Origin: JANSWP01 sp041941305 | GTDB lineage: Bacteria; Bacteroidota; Bacteroidia; Chitinophagales; Saprospiraceae | DNA length: 64,000 bases | Assembly (NCBI GenBank): GCA_041941305.1 | Contig: JBGTQJ010000026.1 | Location: 1-64,000 of the forward strand | Direction of reading: 5' to 3' | In this document: piece after piece, positions 55,639 through 64,000 of the stretch | Layout: every line of letters begins with the position of its first letter | Numbering within the stretch: position 1 is the stretch's first letter | The notes under the pieces: generated by a model | The model's input: the letters and a program-made list of their open reading frames with translations, nothing else | What the model was told of the DNA's origin: nothing | The model's database searches: none | Translations under genes and position numbers: made by a program

Positions 55639-57750
55639 TTACTGTGTCACTAAAAGTTTTTTGAAATATTTTTGATGATTTTTTTCTAATACAATGAAAT
55701 AAATTCCAGCAGAAAAGTCTTTAACGGATAGGTTCATTTGATTGATTCCTTTTATTGAACTTATTAGATATTCATTTCTGAGCTGACCGTTAGGGTGGAA
55801 GATTTTCAGAGTTTGATAATCAGAAGACTTGGAAGAATAGGTGATTCTTAACAATTCCTGATTTTTAATGGGATTAGGATAAAATTGAAATTCAAAGGGA
55901 AACAGAAGATAATTAAGGCTAATAACATTAGAGTAAGAGAACTTGCCGTCAAGATCAGTTTGCTTGATCCGATAGTAGTTGATTCCATTTTTAGGATGTT
56001 GGTCTTCAAAAAAATAATTCCTTTGCCTATTTGAATTTCCGAAAGAATTTACCTTGCCAATTTCAATAAATTCAATACCATTTTGGCTTCTTTCAATCGT
56101 GAAAAAATCATTATTCCATTCAAACTCCGTGGCCCATTCCAATAAAACTTGATCAGCGTCCCTTTTTGCCTCAAAATGAAGCAACTCTATTGGCAAAATG
56201 TTAGAAGCATAGGTATTGTAATCATCAAAAAGGGTTTGATTTAAAATGGGTTGCATGTAATATCGGGAAAATGCAATGATATCTGTTGTATACTGGTCTG
56301 CTTCCCATATTTGAAGTTTAAATCTGTCAATCGAAGCAGAAATGGCTGAAAATGGATTATTATTGATTGGCCAGCCATTTGTTTGCTCAAAGTTTTCAAT
56401 TGTTGCTCCGAAGGTTACGCCATTTGCGTCACAAGCATTTTTTATAGTTTGATAATACTGGGGAACATCTACATCAGCATCTGTTCGTGTAGTGCCCACA
56501 CCATCCTGGGGATAAATAACATCAATATTGGTAGCTACAGCTAGAAGCGTATTGTACCAGGTTTCGACTACATCAGCAGGAAGATAGGGACCAAAAAATG
56601 GGGCAATTGAAACCGTTTTGGATACGTCTTTTCCCTTGGCATAATCAGAAACATCTTTTAACCAATTGAATAGCAGGTTTTGATTCCCGGAGGTTTTCCA
56701 TTCCAGATCATTGATCTCCTGGGGAATGTACCAACCTGCAAAAGCCGAATTGCTAGCAAATAAGGACCAAATTTCATCAATAACCTCCTCTTGTTTAGTA
56801 AGCAAATTACTGTATGTAGATGGCAAACTTTTGTCAGAAGTGTTCCAGTCAGAATGAAAATAAAGTCCTAAAACCACATCCATAGACTGACTATTGGCAG
56901 CGTTCAGAATTCTTTCAATGGTGGGATTATCAGAATTCACATAAGCTAGACTGGAAGGTTGATACCATGCCACATCTTCATACACTCCAAACTGAACAAT
57001 GACTTTGTTCATGTTTACATTTTTCATCTCTTGAAAAGCAGTATTCCATTCTGCTTGAGTCCATTGACCACATTGACACACTGCTGTATTCCAGAGTTGA
57101 ATAAAAACGCCATCCAGCAAAGCGGAACCTGAATTAGGCATGGAATAAGTCGTTGACTGCCTTAAATCGTCAGCATAGATGGTTTGATTGCTTGCCTGGG
57201 TTGCAGAATTATTGTGAATGGTGATTCGGAATGCCCGAATTCGGTTTAAATCAAGGGTGCTATTTCCTCCGGCGATATTACTCCAAAGTACAAAAGAGGA
57301 GTAGGGCATATGTAATAATTGAAAACCCGAATTTGAAAGGAAGGAAGAGGGAGCATCGAAAAAATAGATTTCATCGCCATTGTCATAAGTACCATTTCTA
57401 TCAAGATCTTCATATAACCAAAAACGAAATAGATCATGATTCCCGGGGCTACCTTGAATTTGAATGCTCAACTGATCAGGATAAAAAGAAATATCTTTTG
57501 TTAATGTATCATGGTTGTGAAGAATTTCTACCATGTTGCCAACACCTGCTGGGATGGTATAGTCAATTTGAAGAGAAGTTCCACCTTCATAAAAAATGCT
57601 TGAATTGGTTGTTAGCGAAATATTCCCAAATGTATAGTAGGTATTGGAGGGGTTGGCGTCATCATAATTGTTGAGCTGCTTATCTGCCTGCGCAATCAGG
57701 TTCAAGGAAAAAAAACAAGCTATCAGGCAACATATGTAAATTTTTAGCAT
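55639..57750 (-). CDS. DUF4434 glycosidase-like protein with T9SS type A tail
   Basis: I start at the Met at 57750, because MLKIYICCLIACFFSLNLIAQ is the signal peptide. The 28 residues before it from the first ATG (57834) look random. A galactose-binding-like domain (about residues 25-215, e.g. RAFRITIHNN and TIYADDLRQS) precedes a TIM-barrel-like DUF4434 domain (about 215-510). There, GVFIQLWNTAVC, NMNKVIVQFGVYEDVAWY, GLYFHSDWN, FAGWYIPQEIND and IDVIYPQDGVG follow the family pattern, and Glu of PQEIND and Asp of YPQDG are catalytic candidates. A fibronectin-like linker and a type A sorting domain (FYPNPIKNQELLRI to YFIVLEKN) end the protein. It probably attacks a polysaccharide outside the cell. 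Substrate unknown. Confidence 0.88.
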   Translation of the reverse strand: MLKIYICCLIACFFSLNLIAQADKQLNNYDDANPSNTYYTFGNISLTTNSSIFYEGGTSLQIDYTIPAGVGNMVEILHNHDTLTKDISFYPDQLSIQIQGSPGNHDLFRFWLYEDLDRNGTYDNGDEIYFFDAPSSFLSNSGFQLLHMPYSSFVLWSNIAGGNSTLDLNRIRAFRITIHNNSATQASNQTIYADDLRQSTTYSMPNSGSALLDGVFIQLWNTAVCQCGQWTQAEWNTAFQEMKNVNMNKVIVQFGVYEDVAWYQPSSLAYVNSDNPTIERILNAANSQSMDVVLGLYFHSDWNTSDKSLPSTYSNLLTKQEEVIDEIWSLFASNSAFAGWYIPQEINDLEWKTSGNQNLLFNWLKDVSDYAKGKDVSKTVSIAPFFGPYLPADVVETWYNTLLAVATNIDVIYPQDGVGTTRTDADVDVPQYYQTIKNACDANGVTFGATIENFEQTNGWPINNNPFSAISASIDRFKLQIWEADQYTTDIIAFSRYYMQPILNQTLFDDYNTYASNILPIELLHFEAKRDADQVLLEWATEFEWNNDFFTIERSQNGIEFIEIGKVNSFGNSNRQRNYFFEDQHPKNGINYYRIKQTDLDGKFSYSNVISLNYLLFPFEFQFYPNPIKNQELLRITYSSKSSDYQTLKIFHPNGQLRNEYLISSIKGINQMNLSVKDFSAGIYFIVLEKNHQKYFKKLLVTQ

Positions 57751-57998
57751 GGGCAAATATTCAAGTGAACAATTAACCATATGTTCAATGAGCTTAAAAT
57801 TTGTTACCCATGACCTTTTCGTTATAAGCACCAAATCAAATTTATCTACAACTAATTTTGGTTTCTTTTTTCCTCTTACTTCGTTGAAAATACTCGTCAG
57901 AACTAAGGCTATGCCTGCGTTTTTCGCCTCGTTAGAGAAAAATAGAATTCCAAAATTTTACTTATACATAAATATGACTTGGTGCTTACAACGAAATA

Positions 57999-59276
57999 TC
58001 AGTTTTCTGAAATGTTTTTACCCATATCTTTCAATGCATTTACAAAAGCATCCAATTCCTGTGTGGTTGTGTAAATATTAGGGGTAATTCTGCACCCTTT
58101 TACTCCTGGACGGTTAATGGCCACTGTCCAAATATTGTATTTTTTCAGAAGGGTTTTTGCCATTTCCAGTGATTCCATTCCCTTTACGCCTACATTTGCA
58201 ATGGCACAGGATCGATGTCTTTCTATAGGTGTATTCAAAACAATATATGGCAAATCCCTTACCTGATCAGTCCAATAGTTTTGTAGATAACGCAACCGTG
58301 CTTCCTTTCTTTCTGGTCCAATCCGATAATGATATTCCAAAGCATTTCCAATTGCCAAATCTGTATGTACTGGATGTGTGCCTGTGTGATTGAGTTTGAA
58401 AATATCATCCTCTTCTTTGTTCATATCTCCAAATAATTGCCAGATGTCTTTAATTTTTTCTTTTTTGACCCACAAAAGACCAGAGCCCAAAGGTGCACTT
58501 AACCATTTGTGGAGACTGGAGCCGTAATAATCGCAGCCCAGGTCCTGTATAGAAAAATGAATATGACCAAAAGCATGGGCACCATCAACCATCACATCCA
58601 CCCCTTTACTATGTGCCATATCACATATTTTTCTAACGGGAAGAATTTGCCCGGTAATATTGATCATATGGCATATCATCAATAGACGCGTTTTGGGAGT
58701 AATTGCTTTTTCATACAATTCTACTAATTCTGAATCTGATCTTGGATGATTAGGGACCGAAACAATATTGTTTTTTATACCATATCTTTTGGCTTGCAAT
58801 TCGAACATATCCTGCATCGCACCATAATCTTGGGTTGCATACAATGCTTCATCTCCTTCTTTCCAATCAAATCCTCCTATAATGGTATCTAATGATTCTG
58901 TAGTATTCCTAGTAATGATGACTTCCTCATCAGAGCAGTCAAGTAGCTTTGCAAGTTTTTTGCTAATCTCTTTTTTATTCTTGAACCTAACAGTTCTCAT
59001 GTACCAGGAACCCTCATAATTGACATGACGCATGTAATGAATTACATTCTCTAATGTTTCCTGTGGAAGGATACAGTAGTACCCATTTTCCAAATTGATG
59101 TAATCGGGTTTTAAACGGTAACCAGCTCTGATCTGAGCCCAAAATAATTCATCACTGGCAAGATCTTCTGCTGAAATACCCTCAACAGACTTTACCAATT
59201 TATCTAATGTTTGGAAGAAGGGAGTTGTAGCAATACCGGCTAGGGACAAGTGTTTCAAAAAGTCTCTTTTTTTCAT
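57999..59276 (-). CDS. Class V aminotransferase, isopenicillin N epimerase-like
   Basis: The 425-residue PLP enzyme is of the NifS/class V fold. Recognisable parts are YINLENGYYCILP, the PLP-phosphate region EEVIITRNTTESL, the cofactor-binding VDGAHAFGH with the invariant Asp and His, the Schiff-base Lys in YYGSSLHKWLSAPLGSG (about residue 257), and the C-terminal Arg in KGCRITPNIYTT. The closest described function in this subfamily is CefD-type epimerase or a cysteine-desulfurase-like lyase; the true substrate is not deducible. The N-terminus KKRDFLKHLSLAGIATTPFF resembles a Tat signal, but the twin Arg is KR. Export is therefore uncertain. It stands alone between divergent and unrelated genes. 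A 12-bp palindrome GGCAATATTGCC lies just upstream (about 59321-59332). Confidence 0.88.
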   Translation of the reverse strand: MKKRDFLKHLSLAGIATTPFFQTLDKLVKSVEGISAEDLASDELFWAQIRAGYRLKPDYINLENGYYCILPQETLENVIHYMRHVNYEGSWYMRTVRFKNKKEISKKLAKLLDCSDEEVIITRNTTESLDTIIGGFDWKEGDEALYATQDYGAMQDMFELQAKRYGIKNNIVSVPNHPRSDSELVELYEKAITPKTRLLMICHMINITGQILPVRKICDMAHSKGVDVMVDGAHAFGHIHFSIQDLGCDYYGSSLHKWLSAPLGSGLLWVKKEKIKDIWQLFGDMNKEEDDIFKLNHTGTHPVHTDLAIGNALEYHYRIGPERKEARLRYLQNYWTDQVRDLPYIVLNTPIERHRSCAIANVGVKGMESLEMAKTLLKKYNIWTVAINRPGVKGCRITPNIYTTTQELDAFVNALKDMGKNISEN

Positions 59277-59551
59277 ACTAATTCGATTTGTGGTTGAAGT
59301 TAGGGGTTTTCATAAACTGAATGGCAATATTGCCCCTTATTTCTTTTTTTATATAGATCTATTTGTTATTTATCTAAATAAGTTTTTACGCTTAATACTC
59401 CATCCTTAACGCTTACTCAAAGCCACTTCCTTTCCGTATGAGCCTGGTCTATCTTGCACATCGAAATCAAAATCATTAACCTACAGGAGACAGTATTCAG
59501 AATCAATAGAAAGTGCTTCCGTATCCTGACTTCTGCCACCCACTAAAAACG

Positions 59552-60547
59552 ATGCAAAAAATTAGCTTTCTTTCCCTACTTCTTCTTGTTGTTACTCTTT
59601 TCACAAGTTGCGCAGATTCCCCTAAATCCTCCTTCTCTAATTCGAACCAATTGGTTCATGCTTTTAACTTAAATCAAATCAGACTGGGTGATGGAGTTCC
59701 GCTCGGAATACAGTTTTCTCTAAGATGGGAAATTGACCAACCCAAAGCCTTTTATACAAAATTTGATTCTGCCGAAGCATTTCAAAACAATATCCTGAAG
59801 CCCAGAGCTATGGAGTTGGCAAGTGAGGTGGCGCATGATTTTATGAGTGTTGATTCTGTCTTTGCAAATCAACGACAAGAGTTTATTGATGCCATTAAAA
59901 GTGAGTTCTATGAAAAATTGGGCAGTGAGGAATTGACCATATGGGAGGTCATTGTTTCCAATTTGACCTTTCCAAACAGCTATACAGCGGCTATGGAACA
60001 AGCTGGATTACAAAAGCAGGAGTTGGAAAGAATAAGACAGCAAAATATTCTGGACCTGGAAAGAGCAAATGCAGACCGTAAAAAGGCGCAAGCAGATGCT
60101 CAGGTAGAAATGGCCAAGGCAGAAGCCAATGCCAAGGTGCAAGCCATTCAGGCAAAAACTGAAAGAAACCGACGAGATAGTGAACTCGCCAAAGCAGAGA
60201 CAGAAGCTCAAATTGCTGAGCGTCAGGCCAAAGCGGAGGCTGAACGCCAAAAGTTGCTCGCAAAGGCAGATTTAGTCAAGCAAACCGATTTGAAAAACCT
60301 GGATGTTCAGAAACAAAGAGACTTGATGAACCTGCAAATTGAAAAGCAAAGGTTGGTTGATAAAGTAGCCATGGAACACGAAATCGAATTGGCGAAAATG
60401 TATCAAAGCAATCCGGTTTATGCTTCCTATAAAGTCAATAAAGAATTGGCTGGAAAAGTAGAAATTGCTGTTTTGCCAACTGGAAATGATTCCAATATTT
60501 TTGGCAATTTCCTCAATGAAACCATCAAAAATAACAAGGACAAATAA
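59552..60547 (+). CDS. Band 7/SPFH-like lipoprotein
   Basis: I use the ATG at 59552, because MQKISFLSLLLLVVTLFTSCADS then gives a lipoprotein signal with the lipobox LFTSC. The upstream in-frame ATG at 59513 adds 13 residues of no signal value. The body (about residues 40-160) looks like a prohibitin/band-7 domain, with LGIQFSLRWEI and AMELASEVAHDFMSV. It is followed by a long Ala/Lys/Glu/Gln coiled coil (about 160-290: RANADRKKAQADAQVEMAKA) and a short tail. SPFH proteins form membrane scaffolds, usually with an N-terminal anchor; a lipid anchor is less common. A good terminator follows. Confidence 0.83.
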   Translation: MQKISFLSLLLLVVTLFTSCADSPKSSFSNSNQLVHAFNLNQIRLGDGVPLGIQFSLRWEIDQPKAFYTKFDSAEAFQNNILKPRAMELASEVAHDFMSVDSVFANQRQEFIDAIKSEFYEKLGSEELTIWEVIVSNLTFPNSYTAAMEQAGLQKQELERIRQQNILDLERANADRKKAQADAQVEMAKAEANAKVQAIQAKTERNRRDSELAKAETEAQIAERQAKAEAERQKLLAKADLVKQTDLKNLDVQKQRDLMNLQIEKQRLVDKVAMEHEIELAKMYQSNPVYASYKVNKELAGKVEIAVLPTGNDSNIFGNFLNETIKNNKDK

Positions 60548-60580
60548 CCCATTGGGTTAATGTTGATTTCTGATTCACAG

Positions 60581-60617
60581 GTAAGGCGGAGGTAAAATCC
60601 GCCTTACTCTTTATTGT
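60581..60617 (+). terminator. Rho-independent terminator of the SPFH-like gene
   Basis: A 10-bp stem (GTAAGGCGGA with TCCGCCTTAC, arms 60581-60590 and 60598-60607) has a seven-base loop and is followed by TCTTTATTGT. It lies 34 nt past the stop codon. Confidence 0.8.
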
Positions 60618-60725
60618 TATAAATTATGAAAAGGAAAATAATTTATCATCTTCAAAATCCTGCTTTGCTCCTGGTGTACTTATTTATGTTATTGACTTGT
60701 AGTCATTGTGTTTGATGCATTTGTA

Positions 60726-61226
60726 TTAAGCCAGATAAAGAAATAAAAGAATTCCACCAACAATAATTATAGCTTCCAATACATTGCCCCAAAATTCACT
60801 TTTTACCTTTAGATTGATAGTACTGATAAGCGAAATTAGAAAAGCAATTGCTGTAAAGAAAATAATCATATTCATAGTGGCGTCAGCTAATTCCGTTGCA
60901 GCCGCTGATTTAGCTATTTTGGGATATAGTATTAGAAACCCAGTGTATAAAATCATCCCAATCGCCGTAATAAAAGTCCCCGCAAAGATTAGTTTCCAGG
61001 CGGGAATACTGCGCCTCATTTTGTGAATGCTTCTCAAAGTACTGCTTACCAGGAGCCAGATGGTAAACAACATTAGTCCAGTTTGGATATTACCGGCTTG
61101 CCTGGGAAACCGATTGGAAATGAGTTCTTGCGCAAAATGAATTCCTATGAAAATCAAAAGCATGATGGAGCTGGCAATAAGTACCGCCCTGGTCATTACA
61201 CGTGAATCAAGTTCTTGTTTATTCAT
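60726..61226 (-). CDS. Four-helix integral membrane protein of unknown function
   Basis: I place the start at the inner Met (61226), as MNKQELDSRVMTRAVLIASS gives a normal N-terminus. The first ATG (61256) would add MIFFLIQELD. The 166-residue protein has about four hydrophobic helices: VLIASSIMLLIFIGIHFAQEL, LMLFTIWLLVSSTL, LIFAGTFITAIGMILYTGFLIL and the C-terminal IIFFTAIAFLISLIST plus VLEAIIIVGGILLFLYLA. It has no Cys and no catalytic motif. I do not recognise the family. The 200-bp palindromic element at 61264-61463 lies immediately upstream, between this gene and the tryptophan dioxygenase gene. Confidence 0.72.
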   Translation of the reverse strand: MNKQELDSRVMTRAVLIASSIMLLIFIGIHFAQELISNRFPRQAGNIQTGLMLFTIWLLVSSTLRSIHKMRRSIPAWKLIFAGTFITAIGMILYTGFLILYPKIAKSAAATELADATMNMIIFFTAIAFLISLISTINLKVKSEFWGNVLEAIIIVGGILLFLYLA

Positions 61227-61263
61227 ATCTAATTCTTGAATTAAAAAAAAAATCAAACATGTG

Positions 61264-61463
61264 GCATCCCGAATTTTTCTTATTACATCCCTACGGGACT
61301 TTGAACTACGTTTGTGGGTTGTTTTTACCGATATTTCGTGCCTAAAGGCACTTCCAGGCTTGCAAAAGTGCCTTTAGGCACGAAATATCGGTAACTAGTA
61401 GTCAACAACGTTTTGTTAAGTGCCGTCAGGTACGGAATATTGCAGCTCCTAAAATTCGGGATG
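61264..61463. mobile_element. 200-bp palindromic element with 13-bp terminal inverted repeats
   Basis: CATCCCGAATTTT (61264-61276) and its exact inverse (61451-61463) bound a 200-bp block. Inside is a perfect 27-bp inverted repeat (61327-61353 with 61366-61392, 12-nt loop). Three related short palindromic modules fit GTxCC-N-AGGxAC-like patterns: GTGCCTTTAGGCAC (61368-61381), GTGCCGTCAGGTAC (61420-61433) and, inverted, GTCCCGTAGGGAT (around 61286-61299). The block has no gene and lies past the dioxygenase stop codon. It looks like a MITE or a composite REP-type repeat; the family is not known to me. Confidence 0.65.
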
Positions 61464-61496
61464 ATACGTGGCGAAAAAATCACATTTGAAAGCAAA

Positions 61497-62522
61497 CTAT
61501 TCTTTACCAAATTTTTCCTCTTTTGGGATGCGCATCCAACTCTTTTCAACGTGTTGTGAAAAAAGTTTTTTGAAATAAGATTCTCCCCAGGTATCTTTTT
61601 CATCCTTGGTCCATAAGGACTCAAAAAACTGAATTCTTTGTTCTGCTGGAGGCAGATATTTTTTCCAATTGGTTCCTCCAGTCCCTTGGTCGTCTTTAGG
61701 TAAGTGCCTGGCTGCTGCACTCAGGTGACTAAATCGCCAATGAATATTGAAAAAAGTATCGTACGCTCTCAAAATACCCTTTAGTTTTTCATCTTCTTTC
61801 ATTTCCTGAGGTAAACGAAAGTACAGATAAGCAAGATTTCGATATTTATGATTTTTTATGAACTGCTTTAGGTGATCATCATAATAGTCTTCGAATTCGG
61901 TTAAGGTCAACGTCTTGTTTCCTGTCCGCATATCGATAGAGCCACTTTTCCAATAAATTTCCTCGTAAAGCGCCTCCAGGGGTTCGTCTTTTTTGTCTCT
62001 AAAACTGGCATTCAACAAATTGCTAAAATTGGTACTCATGATTTCAATATGCCTGAATTGAACGGACTGAAACCCACTTGCTGGCAATAATGCCATTCTA
62101 AATTTAACAAAATCACTCTTACTCATGATACTGCGCATGACATCAAAACTATTGGCTAGGTGTTTAAAATAGGCAATTACCCTTTCCATACGTATGTACC
62201 ATTTGTTCAAATCCAGGTATTCTTTCTCCTCTCTATCTGTCAGTTGCTCAAGTTCTATTTTGATGAGTTTAAAATAGAGTTCAGTAATTTGATGATAGGT
62301 GATAAAAATAATTTCATCCTTATAATCCGTTCTGGGCACCTGTAATCCGAGCAGGCTATTGAGATTGATGTATTCCCAATAAGTCAATCCTCGAGACTGA
62401 ACGAGCCCTTCCAGATAGTCAAAGAAATCTTGTCCTATCCCAGCATATTTTTCCCTTAATCGATATAAATATTGAATTCCCTTATCTGTTTCTTCGATGG
62501 AGAATTTTTTATTAGCTGACAT
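61497..62522 (-). CDS. kynA: Tryptophan 2,3-dioxygenase
   Basis: This 341-residue haem enzyme opens the indole ring of tryptophan to N-formylkynurenine, the first step of the kynurenine pathway. Conserved parts are YHQITELYFKLIKIEL (distal His region, about residue 76), SGFQSVQFRHIE, the proximal haem ligand His in WRFSHLSAAARHL (about residue 265) and the substrate-loop GTGGTNWKKYL. It is longer than the 280-residue Xanthomonas-type enzyme because of a C-terminal extension with SLWTKDEKDTWGESYF. It starts only 13 nt downstream of trpS on the same strand. The next upstream gene also joins closely, so tryptophan use is grouped here. The second half of the pathway is not in the window. Confidence 0.97.
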   Translation of the reverse strand: MSANKKFSIEETDKGIQYLYRLREKYAGIGQDFFDYLEGLVQSRGLTYWEYINLNSLLGLQVPRTDYKDEIIFITYHQITELYFKLIKIELEQLTDREEKEYLDLNKWYIRMERVIAYFKHLANSFDVMRSIMSKSDFVKFRMALLPASGFQSVQFRHIEIMSTNFSNLLNASFRDKKDEPLEALYEEIYWKSGSIDMRTGNKTLTLTEFEDYYDDHLKQFIKNHKYRNLAYLYFRLPQEMKEDEKLKGILRAYDTFFNIHWRFSHLSAAARHLPKDDQGTGGTNWKKYLPPAEQRIQFFESLWTKDEKDTWGESYFKKLFSQHVEKSWMRIPKEEKFGKE

Positions 62523-62535
62523 AATTTGGGTTTGT

Positions 62536-63546
62536 TTAGAAATGACTTACATTTTTAATTCCTACGAGTTTTTTTACTTCATAGAGTGTTTCCCTTGCCA
62601 GTTCTCTGGCCATAGATGACATTTCGCGAATGGTATCATTGAGTAAGGTGGTGTCTCTTTCCAACTCTTTTCGTTTGCTTCTTAAATTATTGCTCAACTC
62701 TATCAAGGCATCTCCAACGGTATCTTTTAAATCCGAATATCTGATTTGTCCTGCTCTAAAATCATTTAATAAAGAAGTTACCTGGCTTTGTTTATCGCAA
62801 GCATCTAGTATGGAAAGCATATTTTTAACACCAGGACTCATTTCCCCTTTTGGAGTATCTCCACTATCAGTAACTGCAGACTTGATTTTTTTTCGAATTT
62901 CAGTTTCATCTGCAAATAAGCGTATAAAATGTTTTTCACCAGCACTTTTACTCATTTTTCTAGCTGGATCAGCAGGAGACATCACTTTTGGTGCATTGGT
63001 GAATATAGGTTCAGGCAAATTAAAAAAATTACCACTATAGCGATGATTAAACTTTTCTGCAATATTTCGGGATAATTCCAAATGTTGTCTTTGATCTTTA
63101 CCAACAGGAACATATTTGGCGTTATAAATTAAAATATCTGCAGCTTGTAATACGGGGTATGTAAAAAATCCAGAGGTCAAGGTTCCTCCTTTTTCTTGCT
63201 GATCTTTGAATTGTGTCTGACGGGTCAATTCACCATAAGGAGTCACATTTGATAAAATCCAGGAGAGTTCAACGTGTTCTGGTACCAAGGATTGGACAAA
63301 AACAATGGATTTTCCAGGATCAATACCACAGGCTAAAAGATCCAGCACCATTTGGTCTGTATTTCTTCTCAATGCTTCCGGATCGTATTTTTTGGTCATG
63401 GCATGTAAATCAACAATTCCGTATACGCATTCGTATTCTGATTGCAAACTAACCCAATTCTTTACCGCTCCAAAATAATTGCCGATGTGCATTTCTCCTG
63501 TAGGTTGGATACAGGATAAAACGTCACAAGTCTTGTGATTGGTCAT
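62536..63546 (-). CDS. trpS: Tryptophanyl-tRNA synthetase
   Basis: The 336-residue class Ic synthetase charges tRNA-Trp. Signature motifs are HIGN near residue 20 (the HIGH variant, after CIQPTGEM), TYPVLQAADILIYNA (substrate pocket), VPVGKDQRQHLELSRNIA and KMSKS (about residues 196-200). Length and layout are normal. It lies 25 nt after the gamma-glutamyltransferase gene and 13 nt before the dioxygenase gene, all on the minus strand, which is operon spacing. The leader of this unit is outside the window, so attenuation or other control cannot be judged. Confidence 0.97.
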   Translation of the reverse strand: MTNHKTCDVLSCIQPTGEMHIGNYFGAVKNWVSLQSEYECVYGIVDLHAMTKKYDPEALRRNTDQMVLDLLACGIDPGKSIVFVQSLVPEHVELSWILSNVTPYGELTRQTQFKDQQEKGGTLTSGFFTYPVLQAADILIYNAKYVPVGKDQRQHLELSRNIAEKFNHRYSGNFFNLPEPIFTNAPKVMSPADPARKMSKSAGEKHFIRLFADETEIRKKIKSAVTDSGDTPKGEMSPGVKNMLSILDACDKQSQVTSLLNDFRAGQIRYSDLKDTVGDALIELSNNLRSKRKELERDTTLLNDTIREMSSMARELARETLYEVKKLVGIKNVSHF

Positions 63547-63571
63547 AATTTGATTTTTGGTTAGTACTTAA

Positions 63572-64000
63572 TCAGTATCCTTCAGCATGGTCATCTTTAT
63601 TCCTCCAGTCCCCGACACCATGAAGTTTGCCTTCCGGTGTTTTATGGATTGCCTTAACAATTGCCATTCGTTTGACTTCATTGAAGGAATGACCTTTATC
63701 TTTCAAAGTTTTTCTTGTTAATGAGTCAAAACTCCCTTCTTCAATTTTAATTTCATCAGGCAGCCATTGGTGGTGAAAACGTTTGGAATGTACTGCTTCT
63801 TTTAGATCCATTCCAAATTCTGCTACATTGATAAAAGTTTGAAAAACAGCTGTAATAATGGTAGAACCTCCCGGGGAACCGACTACCATATACAGATCAT
63901 TATCTTTCTCAATAATTGTTGGCGTCATACTGCTCAACATGCGTTTTTCAGGCGCTATAGCGTTGGCTTCATTGCCAATGAGTCCAAAATAATTTGGTAC
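63572..64000 (-). CDS. ggt: Gamma-glutamyltransferase, C-terminal part (cut by window end)
   Basis: The open frame continues past the last base of the window, so only about 142 C-terminal residues are seen. They include RMLSSMTPTII, VVGSPGGSTIITAVFQTFIN and GVGDWRNKDDHAEGY, which fit the small subunit of gamma-glutamyltransferases (oxyanion residues in SPGGSTI). The Thr nucleophile that starts the small subunit, and the large subunit, lie outside. The enzyme normally works in the periplasm on glutathione and gamma-glutamyl peptides. trpS follows after 25 nt. Confidence 0.93.
   Translation of the reverse strand, partial: VPNYFGLIGNEANAIAPEKRMLSSMTPTIIEKDNDLYMVVGSPGGSTIITAVFQTFINVAEFGMDLKEAVHSKRFHHQWLPDEIKIEEGSFDSLTRKTLKDKGHSFNEVKRMAIVKAIHKTPEGKLHGVGDWRNKDDHAEGY

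Noticed and set aside
57231..57674. Plus-strand open frame inside the DUF4434 gene
   Set aside because: It is antisense to a well-supported gene with signal peptide and sorting domain and has no recognisable composition or start.
61325..61720. Open frame on the minus strand overlapping the dioxygenase gene
   Set aside because: It runs through the end of the dioxygenase gene in another frame and through the 200-bp palindromic element; its protein has no recognisable pattern.
1..64000. tRNA, rRNA and riboswitch genes
   Set aside because: I looked for cloverleaf-like segments ending in CCA and for familiar riboswitch cores in the gaps and found none convincing.

Overview
The window reads as chromosomal DNA of a Bacteroidota bacterium, most likely a Saprospirales- or Lewinella-like lineage; the rank below phylum is inference. 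Evidence: type IX secretion (T9SS) C-terminal signals of both the gliding/CHU_C kind and the short type A kind; -7 elements of the form TAnnTTTG and no strong Shine-Dalgarno sites; the ftsX - DUF3098 - uppP - truB gene order typical of the phylum; and very large DUF11/HYR/SprB-repeat surface proteins. I see no tRNA, rRNA, CRISPR array, prophage or intact insertion sequence.

Layout. 0-6.3 kb (minus strand): a beta-helix lipoprotein, a TPR + SUMF1-like secreted protein, a paralogous TPR membrane protein and an 804-residue secreted protein, with a dense cluster of palindromes at 2.64-2.88 kb. 6.4-41.5 kb: three giant exported proteins fill over half of the window. They are a 6,897-residue protein (18 DUF11-type repeats, 31 cysteine-rich HYR-like units arranged in higher-order blocks, SprB-like repeats, CHU_C sorting domain), a 1,375-residue DUF11 protein, and on the plus strand a 3,019-residue SBBP-propeller/PKD/DUF11/GEVED protein. 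All three carry the same FDLAL-type DUF11 module. 41.6-48.8 kb: a CNNM/CBS membrane protein, a LysM protein, a lipoprotein with a T9SS-like tail, an HhH coiled-coil protein, an OmpA-like protein and two small envelope proteins. 49.1-53.2 kb (plus): ftsX, a DUF3098 gene, uppP, truB and an exported S9-type hydrolase. 53.2-57.8 kb: the decayed remnant of a T9SS cargo gene, a MITE-like inverted repeat, a tail-fibre-like S74 protein and a DUF4434 glycosidase-like protein, the last two with type A sorting tails. 58-61.2 kb: a class V aminotransferase, a band-7/SPFH-like lipoprotein and a four-helix membrane protein. 61.26-61.46 kb: a 200-bp palindromic element with 13-bp terminal inverted repeats. 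61.5-64 kb: an apparent minus-strand operon of gamma-glutamyltransferase (cut by the window end), trpS and tryptophan 2,3-dioxygenase.

How it fits together. Most genes build or decorate the cell envelope: peptidoglycan and lipid-carrier functions (ftsX, uppP, LysM, OmpA) beside T9SS-exported adhesins and enzymes. The least explained parts are the internal organisation of the 20.7-kb gene, the shared CLPT C-terminus of the two giant proteins that lack a recognised sorting domain, and three different non-coding inverted-repeat elements. Domain names come from recognising sequence patterns; no search was run.
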